From JAVKLU01 sp031538895 (GTDB lineage: Bacteria > Pseudomonadota > Gammaproteobacteria > Burkholderiales > Burkholderiaceae): a stretch of 64,000 nucleotides of DNA. The notes beneath the pieces were generated by a model, which worked only from the letters and a program-made list of their open reading frames with translations, had not been told where the DNA came from and did no database searches. The translations under genes were made by a program, and so were the position numbers. Numbering within the stretch: the first letter of the stretch is position 1; every line of letters starts with the position of its first letter. The stretch is from contig JAVKLU010000032.1 in the NCBI GenBank assembly GCA_031538895.1, positions 46,962 through 110,961 on the forward strand, in the 5' to 3' direction. Shown piece after piece: positions 1 to 8,284 of this stretch.

Positions 1-52
1 GACAGGTAATCGTCGGTTCAGTCATATCTTGACAAGAGCTTAAGAAAAGGAT

Positions 53-934
53 TTAGGACTTTTTGGGCAGGCGTTTAATCAAACTGGAGGTATCCCATCG
101 CGCCCCACCCATCGCTTGCAATTCGCCGTAGAACTGATCGACTAAAGCAATCGCGGGCAGGCTGGAATGATTACGGCGCGCTTCGTCCAGACACAAACCC
201 AAATCTTTGCGCATCCAATCAACGGCAAAACCAAAATCAAATTTATGGTCCACCATTGTTTTACCGCGATTGATCATTTGCCATGACGAGGCGGCGCCTT
301 GGCTAATTGCGTCTAGCACCAAGGGCATGTTCAAGCCGGCGTTGAGTCCAAATTGAACCCCTTCGGCAAGACCCTGTAAAAGGCCGGCGATGCAAATTTG
401 ATTGACCATTTTTGCCAATTGGCCCTTGCCGCTGGGGCCGATGCGAGTGACTGCCTGCGCGTAGCTCATGAGCACGGGTTGCGCTTTTAAAAATGCAGAT
501 TCATCACCGCCACACATGACGGTCAAAATGCCTTTTTCTGCGCCAGCTTGCCCGCCAGATACGGGGGCGTCAATAAAAAACATTTTGTGCTCTGCCAGAA
601 TTGCCGCCAGTTCGATCGCAATTTTGGCGCTGGTAGTGGTGTGATCAACCACGATTGCGCCTGCGCTCAACCCCGCCATAATTCCTTGCTGGGCAGACTC
701 GTCGCCTAATACAACACGTCGCACATCGTCGTCATTGCCCACGCATAAACACACTATTTCTGCATCTTTGACCGCCTCGATAGGCGAATTGGCGGGGCTC
801 CCTCCATAGTGTTTTGCCCACGCTTGCGCTTTGGCAGAACTGCGATTGAATACCGTCACTGAATGTCCTTTGGCTTGTAAATGTCCTGCCATTGGCGCGC
901 CCATGACACCTAAACCGATAAATGCGATTTTCAT
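53..934 (-). CDS. NAD(P)-dependent beta-hydroxyacid dehydrogenase (HIBADH/GarR family)
   Basis: A 293-residue cytoplasmic oxidoreductase of the 3-hydroxyisobutyrate/tartronate-semialdehyde reductase family, which oxidises beta-hydroxyacids or reduces the matching semialdehydes. The N-terminal Rossmann signature GLGVMGAPMAG starts near residue 7. The substrate loop DAPVSGG is at 122-128, the catalytic lysine at about 175 and the conserved Asn at 178 in GKGQLAKMVNQ. Length is normal for the family. It lies 65 bp downstream of recR on the same strand, so it may be read through from the dnaX operon, but nothing ties it functionally to DNA metabolism. The exact substrate (3-hydroxyisobutyrate, tartronate semialdehyde or succinic semialdehyde) cannot be decided from sequence. 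Confidence 0.88.
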   Translation of the reverse strand: MKIAFIGLGVMGAPMAGHLQAKGHSVTVFNRSSAKAQAWAKHYGGSPANSPIEAVKDAEIVCLCVGNDDDVRRVVLGDESAQQGIMAGLSAGAIVVDHTTTSAKIAIELAAILAEHKMFFIDAPVSGGQAGAEKGILTVMCGGDESAFLKAQPVLMSYAQAVTRIGPSGKGQLAKMVNQICIAGLLQGLAEGVQFGLNAGLNMPLVLDAISQGAASSWQMINRGKTMVDHKFDFGFAVDWMRKDLGLCLDEARRNHSSLPAIALVDQFYGELQAMGGARWDTSSLIKRLPKKS

Positions 935-999
935 AATGAGTTGTATTTAAAAGAACGGGTGAAAAAATGATACTTGACGGTGCTGCTGCAATCGATGAC

Positions 1000-1578
1000 T
1001 TAAGCGCGACGACGGTCCCATAGCGCATGGGCCAAAGTACTGGCGTCTAGGTATTCCAATTCAGCACCCGCTGGAACACCCCGTGCCAAGCGCGTGATCG
1101 AGATATTCAAAGCGTGTAATTGTTGCGCGATAGCGTATGCAGTGGTTTCACCTTCTTGCGTAAAACTGGTGGCGAGAACGACTTCTTTTACGGTGCCTTC
1201 TTGGCAGCGTGCGCGCAATTTTTGTAAGCTGACATGTTCGGCGCTGTGCCCACTAATCGGAGAGATGCGTCCCATCAAAACGAAATACAAACCTTGATAT
1301 ACATGGGTTTGTTCGATGCGCATTTGATCAATGGGCATTTCGACGACACACAACAAACTGCTGTCGCGCTTGGGATTGCTACAGGTTGAGCACAAGAGTT
1401 CTTCGGTGTAGTTATTGCACCAACTACACGGTTTTAAGGCCGTTAAGGCCTGCGTTAAACGGTTTGCCAACAGAGCCGCGCCTTGCCGATCATGTTGCAT
1501 CAAATGGTAGGCCATGCGTTGCGCTGATTTTTCACCAACTCCGGGTAAAACCCGCAAGGCTTCAATTAAATTTTTCAA
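1000..1578 (-). CDS. recR: Recombination mediator protein RecR
   Basis: RecR works with RecO and RecF to load RecA on SSB-coated gapped DNA. The 192-residue product has the N-terminal helix-hairpin-helix (LPGVGEKSAQR), a four-cysteine zinc finger at C51, C54, C63 and C66, and a C-terminal Toprim region. Length matches the family. It is the third gene of the classic dnaX-ybaB-recR operon, 24 bp after ybaB. Confidence 0.95.
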   Translation of the reverse strand: MKNLIEALRVLPGVGEKSAQRMAYHLMQHDRQGAALLANRLTQALTALKPCSWCNNYTEELLCSTCSNPKRDSSLLCVVEMPIDQMRIEQTHVYQGLYFVLMGRISPISGHSAEHVSLQKLRARCQEGTVKEVVLATSFTQEGETTAYAIAQQLHALNISITRLARGVPAGAELEYLDASTLAHALWDRRRA

Positions 1579-1602
1579 GGGGAGGGTCGTGCGCCAAGAT
1601 GC

Positions 1603-1929
1603 TTAAAAAGGCATTTTGAATCCGGGCGGCAAAGACATGCCCGAAGTCACTGCGCTCATTTTTTCTTCGGAGCTTGCTTCGACTTTTCGTACGGCGTCGT
1701 TAAACGCTGCGGCCAACATGTCCTCAAGCATTTCTCTATCATCGCCAGTCAAAGAGGGGTCAATTGTCACGCGCTTAACCGCGTGTTTGCAGGTCATTTT
1801 GATGATGACCATGCCCGCGCCAGCTTGACCTTCGACCTCGATATTGGCCAATTCTTCCTGTGCCTTTTTCATATTGTTTTGCATTGCCTGGGCTTGTTTC
1901 ATTAAGCCAGATAAGCCGTTTTTCATCAT
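1603..1929 (-). CDS. ybaB: YbaB/EbfC family nucleoid-associated protein
   Basis: A 108-residue DNA-binding protein that dimerises and bridges DNA. It matches the family end to end: LMKQAQAMQ near the N terminus, then the block with EVEGQAGAG, and the invariant tail [13 protein letters not shown]. Two ATG codons lie in tandem at the start. The first has a GGAG eight bases upstream and is chosen here. It sits between dnaX and recR, its usual place. Confidence 0.95.
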   Translation of the reverse strand: MMKNGLSGLMKQAQAMQNNMKKAQEELANIEVEGQAGAGMVIIKMTCKHAVKRVTIDPSLTGDDREMLEDMLAAAFNDAVRKVEASSEEKMSAVTSGMSLPPGFKMPF

Positions 1930-1992
1930 GATCTCATCTCCAAAAAATTGTGACCTAAAAATAGGGGTGTGAAAAATAAAGGTGTGAAAATT

Positions 1993-3753
1993 TTAAGGTG
2001 TCGCCGTGGGGGCCGCATTCAAACGAATCGATTCGGGAATCAAGCTTGCGCCTAAATCACGCACTAGGTTTTGAAAAAAACTGTCCGATTCAATTTGCGT
2101 TTTTAAGTGCGTCAAATGGGCCTGTTCGGTTTGTTTTTGCAACATTAAATACGTTTGTGATACCGCGCCTTCGCTAAAGCTAAGGCGAATTTCTTGTCCA
2201 AAATGAGTGGACAGCGCTGCTTGTACAGTCGCTTCGCTACTGGCGATGCGCAAACTCGCCGAGGGAATTCGTAAATGAATTTGCTGACCTGCGGCCATAA
2301 TGAGTTCGCTTTGGTATACCAGTTGCTGCGCCATGCCCTTTAGCGGTAATTGTGCGACCAGACTTAACCATGTTTTCGCGTCACACAGTATGGCGGCGGA
2401 CGATACCGGCTCTGTCAATGACAAATGGGGTTCGGGCGCGCGTTCTTCAGGTTCCGCGCGTTCTTCAGATTCAATAGGATCGGGTGCGGCGAGGTGTTCT
2501 ACTTTTTCAGCGGGAGCTGCTGAGACGGCTGGTCTGGCGTGAGCGTTTGCATGGTTAACGGGCGATGCGTTTGGGCGGGCTTCTGCGGCGTTGCCTTGAG
2601 TCGATGGAGGACGGGTTAATGGACGCTCTGAGGGCGGCGCAGAGTTTTCACTGGTTGAGGGGTTAAAGCGCAAGAGGCGTAATAAAGTCATCATGAATCC
2701 CGCAAATTCATCCGGCGCCAAACTTAAATCGCGTGAACCGTAGGTGACGATTTGATAATAGACCTGGACTTCGGTTCCCGAGAAGGTTTGCGCCAAGCGT
2801 TGTACATCGGCGTATTCCGGCAGTTCTTGGCTCAGCGCATCGCTGGCGACTTGGACAATGGCGATTTGCTGCAATAAGTTGGCCAAATCAGTCAGCGCGC
2901 CAGAAAATGACAAGCTGCGCATGGACATTTCTTGGGCGATCGCAAACAGGCTTGCCCCTTCTTGCGCGGTCAGTGCGTCCAAAATTCGGAACAAATAACT
3001 TTGATCTAAAGCACCAAACATTTCAGTCACTTTGCTGCGGCTAATCGTATCGCCCGAATACACGATCGCCTGATCGGTTAAAGACAGCGCATCACGCATC
3101 GATCCGTGCGCGGCTTTGGCAATCATCGCCAGTGCAGGGGTTTCAAATGGGATTGACTCTTGCGTTAACACACTGGCCAAATGTTGGGCAATGATTTCCG
3201 GCGGCATTTGCTTGAGATTAAATTGCAGACAACGCGATAAAACAGTGGGGGGAATTTTTTGTGGATCGGTCGTCGCCAAAATAAATTTCACATGGCTGGG
3301 CGGTTCTTCCAGCGTTTTGAGCATTGCGTTAAACGCGTGATTGGTGAGCATGTGCACCTCATCAATCATGTAAATTTTGATTCGTCCTTGGGTTGGCGCG
3401 TACACCGCTTGCTCCAGCAATTCGGCCATTTCGCTGACGCCGCGATTGGACGCCGCATCCATTTCAATATAGTCAATAAAGTTGCCGCTATCAATCGCGC
3501 GGCAATGTTCGCACTGTCCGCAGGGCTGCGCGGTGATATTACCTTTACCGTCCACGCCGATGCAGTTTAGGGCTTTGGCAAGGATGCGCGATAAAGTTGT
3601 TTTCCCCACGCCACGGGTTCCCGTAAACAAATAGGCGTGATGCAAACGTTGTTGCGTCAAGGCATGAGTTAAGGCGCGCACGACGTGCTCTTGGCCGGCT
3701 AGGGTAGAAAAATCGCGTGGCCGATATTTACGCGCCAGAACTTGATAGGACAT
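1993..3753 (-). CDS. dnaX: DNA polymerase III subunit gamma/tau
   Basis: Clamp-loader ATPase that assembles the replicative polymerase. The 586-residue product has Walker A GTRGVGKT at residues 45-52, zinc-binding cysteines near C64, C78, C81 and C84, Walker B DEVH at 131-134 and the SRC sensor motif. After the AAA+ and collar domains comes a Pro/Ala/Glu-rich linker (about residues 370-450) and a tau-type C-terminal domain. I saw no obvious poly-A slippery heptamer of the E. coli kind, so a programmed frameshift to make gamma is not supported. It is the first protein gene of the dnaX-ybaB-recR unit, downstream of the SRP RNA gene. Confidence 0.95.
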   Translation of the reverse strand: MSYQVLARKYRPRDFSTLAGQEHVVRALTHALTQQRLHHAYLFTGTRGVGKTTLSRILAKALNCIGVDGKGNITAQPCGQCEHCRAIDSGNFIDYIEMDAASNRGVSEMAELLEQAVYAPTQGRIKIYMIDEVHMLTNHAFNAMLKTLEEPPSHVKFILATTDPQKIPPTVLSRCLQFNLKQMPPEIIAQHLASVLTQESIPFETPALAMIAKAAHGSMRDALSLTDQAIVYSGDTISRSKVTEMFGALDQSYLFRILDALTAQEGASLFAIAQEMSMRSLSFSGALTDLANLLQQIAIVQVASDALSQELPEYADVQRLAQTFSGTEVQVYYQIVTYGSRDLSLAPDEFAGFMMTLLRLLRFNPSTSENSAPPSERPLTRPPSTQGNAAEARPNASPVNHANAHARPAVSAAPAEKVEHLAAPDPIESEERAEPEERAPEPHLSLTEPVSSAAILCDAKTWLSLVAQLPLKGMAQQLVYQSELIMAAGQQIHLRIPSASLRIASSEATVQAALSTHFGQEIRLSFSEGAVSQTYLMLQKQTEQAHLTHLKTQIESDSFFQNLVRDLGASLIPESIRLNAAPTATP

Positions 3754-3867
3754 TTTTGTCTTAGGGAAAAACGAAAAATAAGGTTTAGCCTACACCGACG
3801 GGCTAAAATGACACCACTTGATTCAGAGCTTTTTCAGAACAATTTTTGCAGAATTTTTGGGGACGAT

Positions 3868-3961
3868 GACGGGCTGGATCTGTGGCACTTGCAGGTAGAG
3901 TTAGGGCTGCTTCGTTCCCGACCTGACCCGGTTGGCTCGCTCCAATGCACAGGAGCCCGTC
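3868..3961 (-). ncRNA. ffs: Signal recognition particle 4.5S RNA
   Basis: Read on the minus strand, the segment holds the near-invariant SRP domain IV core GGTCAGGTCGGGAACGAAG followed by CAGCC, the site bound by the Ffh M domain. The ends GACGGGCT and AGCCCGTC pair perfectly and set the boundaries of a roughly 94-nt hairpin, the size of bacterial small SRP RNA. It lies just upstream of dnaX on the same strand, a common betaproteobacterial arrangement. A TAGAAT box lies seven bases before the 5' end, but no good -35 accompanies it. Confidence 0.93.
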
Positions 3962-4028
3962 GCTGATGATTCTACTCTAAGCTTTAATGACAATCTTTGA
4001 TGTTCAGTTTGTATAACACCTTAAATTT

Positions 4029-4520
4029 ATGAAAACTCAATTGCATTTAAATCCTATTAAATCGAGCGTTAGACATGCTGGCCGCGCTTTTTTGATCGGG
4101 GGCGCGATACTGGTGGGTATGAGCGCATTTGCGCAAAAGGCGGTCTCACCGACCTTACACACTTTACAGTTTTCTAACAGTCCCTTTATTCAAATCAAGG
4201 TTGAAGTCGCAAGCACTGACGCCCAACGCGCGCTAGGTTTGATGAATCGCAAAAAAATAGGCAAAGATGGCGGAATGTTATTTATCAGTGCCGCGCCCGA
4301 AAACACCTGTATGTGGATGAAAAATACCTTGCTGCCTTTAAGCGTGGCGTTTATCAACGACCAGGGGCGAATTGTGAATATTGAAGATATGCAACCCAAA
4401 ACCTTGACGACGCATTGCGCCAAAGAGCCGGTTCGTTATGCTTTGGAAATGAATTTAGGATGGTTTGCGGCGCATCAAATTATCCCTGGCACAGTGGTTT
4501 TGAACTTGCCCCGCTTTTGA
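4029..4520 (+). CDS. Exported DUF192 family protein
   Basis: A 163-residue protein with an N-terminal signal peptide (hydrophobic stretch about 20-34, likely cleavage after SAFA near residue 36) followed by one DUF192 domain. Family marks are LMNRKKIGKDGGMLF, the CMWMKNTLLPL core and a C-terminal EMNLGWFAAHQI. The biochemical role of DUF192 is not established. It is probably periplasmic. It is transcribed away from the SRP RNA and lies 70 bp before the PhoR-like kinase, with which it may share a transcript. Confidence 0.85.
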   Translation: MKTQLHLNPIKSSVRHAGRAFLIGGAILVGMSAFAQKAVSPTLHTLQFSNSPFIQIKVEVASTDAQRALGLMNRKKIGKDGGMLFISAAPENTCMWMKNTLLPLSVAFINDQGRIVNIEDMQPKTLTTHCAKEPVRYALEMNLGWFAAHQIIPGTVVLNLPRF

Positions 4521-4590
4521 ACTTACCCGTTAGGCGCAAGGATCATTTTCTAATTGACGCGTTAATCGCAATCTTGATAGAACAGTCTAT

Positions 4591-5925
4591 ATGAACAACA
4601 ATGCGACGCCATCGTTCTGGCCGGCTTTTTTATTGGTCTTATGCGCCATTGGAATCGGTGCCTACTTGCTCTATCAAATCAGTCCGCTGGCAGTATTGCT
4701 GTGGTGTGCGGGCTGGTTAATTGCGCATTATTACCATCAGTATCAATTGTTAAAGTGGGCGCAGAACAATCGATTTTCTTCAGAAGGTTTTGGCACTTGG
4801 GGGCGCATTTTTCGTCAAATCGCGCGTCAAAGTCGCAAGCAGACTCAGTTGATTGCCGCGCAAAAAGAGCGTATCGGCAATTTAGATAGTTATTTGTATT
4901 TATTGCCCGATGGCGTGGCGATTATTGACCCGCATTTTTCCTTGGAGTGGATGAATGAAGTGTTTGCCCAGCATCTGGGCATTCGCACTCAAGAGGATTT
5001 GGGTATTCGTCTGACCCATTTGGCACGCAATCCCGATTTAATTAAATATTTTCAGGCGGGCGATTTTTCCAGTGAATTGGAGTTCACTTTTTATGGGCGC
5101 ACTCTGATGCTGCTGGTGATTCGCTTGGATACGGAAAAGTATTTTGTGGTGACTCAAGATCGTTCGGCACAAAAAAATCTAGAACGTTTACGGCGCGATT
5201 TCATCGCCAATTCTTCGCATGAATTACGCACGCCTTTGACTGTCATTCATGGGTTTTTAGCGCTGGCCATGCAATCAGAAAATCAAAGTATTGAAACCCT
5301 GCGTGCTAATTTGCCACTCATGTATCGTGAAAGTCAACGCATGATGCGTCTGATTGAAGACATGCAAACCTTAAGCGCACTGGAACGCGAAGGCATCGAA
5401 GCGATCGATAAACGCGATGTCATCAGTCTGACTAACGTAGTGACGCAGAGTTTGTCCGGTGCCCAGCAATTGGTCAAGCAGTTGCCAGAAAGCTATCGCT
5501 TTGTTCAGCAAGGCGAGGATGTGCTGCTGCGCATTCCTGAAACCTTGTTGCATAGCGTGATCAATAATTTGATCGTCAATGCCGTGCGCTACAGCCCGCA
5601 AGGTGGAACGATTACGGTGTCATGGATGGTGGAGAACAGTGGTTTAAGTGTTCACGTGCACGATCAAGGTTTGGGCATTGCCGCTGAACACATTGGACGT
5701 TTGACCGAACGTTTTTATCGTGTTGATGAAGGCTACTCGCGCCAAGTGCAAGGAACGGGGCTGGGCCTGGCGATTGTTAAACACACGATGCAGCGTTTGA
5801 ACGGTCGTTTAGACATTGAGTCGGTGTTAGGGCAGGGCAGTCGTTTTAGTTTGTACTTTCCCACCGAACGCATCGTCAGTGATAGTTATAGCGATACGGC
5901 GTCGTCACCTGCTTATATTGATTAG
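4591..5925 (+). CDS. phoR: PhoR-type sensor histidine kinase
   Basis: Membrane histidine kinase resembling PhoR, the phosphate-limitation sensor that phosphorylates PhoB. The 444 residues comprise two N-terminal membrane helices (about 10-48), a PAS domain (about 95-190) and a HisKA domain with phosphoacceptor His210 in NSSHELRTPL. A HATPase domain follows with N box NLIVNAVRYSP, G1 DQGLGIA and G2 GTGLGLAIV. No phoB or other response regulator is adjacent, which is unusual. The PhoR identity is inferred from overall architecture and sequence flavour. The last four bases overlap the end of the convergent gene at 5922-6905. Confidence 0.82.
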   Translation: MNNNATPSFWPAFLLVLCAIGIGAYLLYQISPLAVLLWCAGWLIAHYYHQYQLLKWAQNNRFSSEGFGTWGRIFRQIARQSRKQTQLIAAQKERIGNLDSYLYLLPDGVAIIDPHFSLEWMNEVFAQHLGIRTQEDLGIRLTHLARNPDLIKYFQAGDFSSELEFTFYGRTLMLLVIRLDTEKYFVVTQDRSAQKNLERLRRDFIANSSHELRTPLTVIHGFLALAMQSENQSIETLRANLPLMYRESQRMMRLIEDMQTLSALEREGIEAIDKRDVISLTNVVTQSLSGAQQLVKQLPESYRFVQQGEDVLLRIPETLLHSVINNLIVNAVRYSPQGGTITVSWMVENSGLSVHVHDQGLGIAAEHIGRLTERFYRVDEGYSRQVQGTGLGLAIVKHTMQRLNGRLDIESVLGQGSRFSLYFPTERIVSDSYSDTASSPAYID

Positions 5926-6905
5926 CGAACGGTTGAATGTTTTTTCGCCCAGTCCAACAATCCCTGCGCGTTGAGTTGAATATCCATCGCAAAGCGCGTC
6001 AAAATGCGATCAGGATTGGCCCATCCATCGCCTTGCGCCGTTTCTAGTAGTAATGCCGTCATCTCTTGACACAGCTCAGTTTGTGCGCCTTCGGCAGATT
6101 CGGCAGTGTTGTGAATACGCAAAGCCAGGTGCGCCAAAGTGTCAATTAAAAGGCCTTGTTGTTCTGGCAATTCAGGGGTGAATGTGATCGCGCCAAAATG
6201 CGTCAAATAAAGCAGTGGCGGGGCATAACTGGCGATTCGAGCGTGCGTCGCGCGCAAGGCCTCGGGGTCAAACTGTGACGGCGTGGTGGTCGGAAAAACA
6301 AATTGTTTGACACCTGTCTCGTTGATTTGATCAAACTCGCGGTAAGACAAACCAAAAGTATCACCCGTAAAAAATCCACCGCTAAGGCTGTCGCGAATCG
6401 CGATATGGTGTTTGGCGTGACCAGGTGTATCAATACACAACAACTGGCGCTCGCCCAAGGAAATTTCTAAACCATCGTTAGTGACCAGAATCCGCGTCGG
6501 ATCGATAGGCAAAATGCGACCGTACAGTTTTTGTGTTTCTGCTTGACCGTATACGGCTTCGGTTGCCGCGATCAGTTTGGACGGATCGGCCATATGTGGC
6601 GCACCGCGCGGATGAACCACCAATCGTGCATGCGGAAATTTTTGCATGACGGCGCCTGCACCTCCGGCGTGATCCAAATGGATGTGCGTCAAAATTTGAT
6701 AATCGACTGCATCCTTATCTAAGCCGATAGATGCTAAAAAATGCTCAATTCTGGGCAGACTGTAATTGGTTCCGCAATCAATCAATGCGACGCACCCGTG
6801 ATCAACCACGGCATACAAAGCGTCATGCATCGCGGTGTGATAACCCGTATCAATCGCGTAAATCCCTTGTGGATAGGCGATAGTGTTCATAGGAATGGTG
6901 TTCAT
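5922..6905 (-). CDS. Metallo-beta-lactamase fold hydrolase
   Basis: A 327-residue cytoplasmic enzyme of the MBL superfamily. The metal motif THIHLDHAGG gives H74, H76, D78 and H79. Further ligands lie in VVHPRG, in DTPGHAKHH and in the Asp of GDTFG. Such proteins are usually thioesterases, glyoxalase II-like or other hydrolases, and the substrate is not readable. The start region holds two in-frame Met codons five codons apart (MNTIPMNTI, a short duplication), and neither has a clear Shine-Dalgarno sequence. The gene is convergent with phoR. Confidence 0.82.
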   Translation of the reverse strand: MNTIPMNTIAYPQGIYAIDTGYHTAMHDALYAVVDHGCVALIDCGTNYSLPRIEHFLASIGLDKDAVDYQILTHIHLDHAGGAGAVMQKFPHARLVVHPRGAPHMADPSKLIAATEAVYGQAETQKLYGRILPIDPTRILVTNDGLEISLGERQLLCIDTPGHAKHHIAIRDSLSGGFFTGDTFGLSYREFDQINETGVKQFVFPTTTPSQFDPEALRATHARIASYAPPLLYLTHFGAITFTPELPEQQGLLIDTLAHLALRIHNTAESAEGAQTELCQEMTALLLETAQGDGWANPDRILTRFAMDIQLNAQGLLDWAKKHSTVR

Positions 6906-7145
6906 AGAAATTCAGTCTGAATATGATTGGTGAAGGTGGCGTCAGTGTCACAAAGTTTTCTGACCAATACATGACAGCGTTTCCTCGTGTGTGCGAATGA
7001 AGCCTTGGAGAACACAGGGAAGCTGAATATCCAAACCATCAAATCGATTGACCAGACGAGGCAAAGCGCTCAAGTAAAATCGGCGCCCATTCGTTTTTAA
7101 TCCTGCGCGGGCGAATCATGCGCAGCGCGCTTAACCATAAAAATC

Positions 7146-8273
7146 ATGAAACGTTTTTTCCCGAGGTCCCAAATTTCTGTTGCGATGCGTCGTCGCGCAA
7201 CGTGGATTATTCTGACAATCGTGATCGCCATCATCGTTTTAACTGCGGTCATGTTGCGCCCCAGATCACAGCCTGGCGCGAGTGGTTCGGCAAGTCATGT
7301 CACCAATACGGCAAATACGGTCACAAGTACGGCGATAAAACCGGCCTTGACGGTCACGGCGCGCGAACCGCAACGCCAAATCATTCCCCTCATTTTGCAA
7401 GCCAATGGCAATATTGTCGCCTGGCAAGAGGCAATTATTGGTGCCGAAGTGAATGGTTTGCGTTTAAGTTCTGTTTTAGTGAACGTTGGCGACAAGGTGC
7501 GTAAAGGCCAAACGCTGGCGAGTTTTGTCAGTGATTTGACGCGCGCTGAATTTTTGCAAGCGCAAGCGCAATACGAGAATGCAACATCGGAAGCCGCCCG
7601 TGCGCGCGCGATTCAGGACAGTGGTTCATTGTCGCAATCACAACTGGCGCAATTTCAGTTACAAGAAAAAGTCGCGAAAGCGCAATTAGAAATCAATCGA
7701 ATTCGTTTGACCAATACCGAAGTCAAAGCACCGGATGACGGCATTATTTCGGCACGCTTGGCGACCGAGGGTTCGGTGGTGGGCACTGGTCAGGAGTTAT
7801 TTCGTTTACTGCGTCAAAGTCGTTTGGAATGGCGCGCTGAAGTCACCGCCACAGAAGTTGCCAAAATCAAAGTGGGCCAACACGTGCAAGTGCGCACTGA
7901 TAGCGGCGTGAATTTGGCGGGAGTCGTGCGTTCGATTGCGCCATCGGCAAATGCGCAAACACGCAATGTTTTGGTCTACGTCGATTTGCCACGGCATAAA
8001 GATTTAAAAGCAGGCACTTTTGCGCAGGGCAGTTTTGCCTTGGGGCAAAACGCGGCGTTGACAATTCCTGCGCAGTCCATCGTGATGCGCGATGGCAATC
8101 CGTATGTGTTTGTGATTGACGCGAGCAATAAAGCCAATCAACGCAAAATTGAAACCGGTCGGCGTGTCGGTGAGCGTGTTGAAGTGCTATCGGGCATTCA
8201 AGCAAAAGAATGGGTCGCCGTGCAAGGAGCTGGTTTTTTGAATGATGCGGATACGGTCAATCTCGTTAAATAA
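7146..8273 (+). CDS. RND efflux periplasmic adaptor (membrane fusion protein)
   Basis: A 375-residue HlyD/AcrA-like adaptor that links an inner-membrane RND pump to an outer-membrane channel. It has one N-terminal membrane anchor (about 18-37), then the split lipoyl half-motif GAEVNGLRLSSVLVNVGDKV, a helical hairpin rich in Ala/Gln and the second half-motif with VKAPDDGIISARL. Beta-barrel and membrane-proximal regions end the protein. A second Met at codon 14 is an alternative start. It is 11 bp upstream of the pump gene and clearly forms an operon with it. No TolC-like outer-membrane gene or TetR-type repressor is adjacent, and the substrate is unknown. Confidence 0.9.
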   Translation: MKRFFPRSQISVAMRRRATWIILTIVIAIIVLTAVMLRPRSQPGASGSASHVTNTANTVTSTAIKPALTVTAREPQRQIIPLILQANGNIVAWQEAIIGAEVNGLRLSSVLVNVGDKVRKGQTLASFVSDLTRAEFLQAQAQYENATSEAARARAIQDSGSLSQSQLAQFQLQEKVAKAQLEINRIRLTNTEVKAPDDGIISARLATEGSVVGTGQELFRLLRQSRLEWRAEVTATEVAKIKVGQHVQVRTDSGVNLAGVVRSIAPSANAQTRNVLVYVDLPRHKDLKAGTFAQGSFALGQNAALTIPAQSIVMRDGNPYVFVIDASNKANQRKIETGRRVGERVEVLSGIQAKEWVAVQGAGFLNDADTVNLVK

Positions 8274-8284
8274 AAGGTGACCTT

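Noticed and set aside
732..1028. Small open frame overlapping recR and the dehydrogenase
   Set aside because: It is antisense-free but out of frame with both genes, shows no family features and is fully explained as a shadow.
1993..3753. Programmed frameshift in dnaX
   Set aside because: No A-rich slippery heptamer with a following hairpin was seen in the gamma/tau boundary region.
7118..7504. Separate small gene before the RND adaptor
   Set aside because: It lies in another frame of the adaptor gene, whose lipoyl and barrel motifs are clear.
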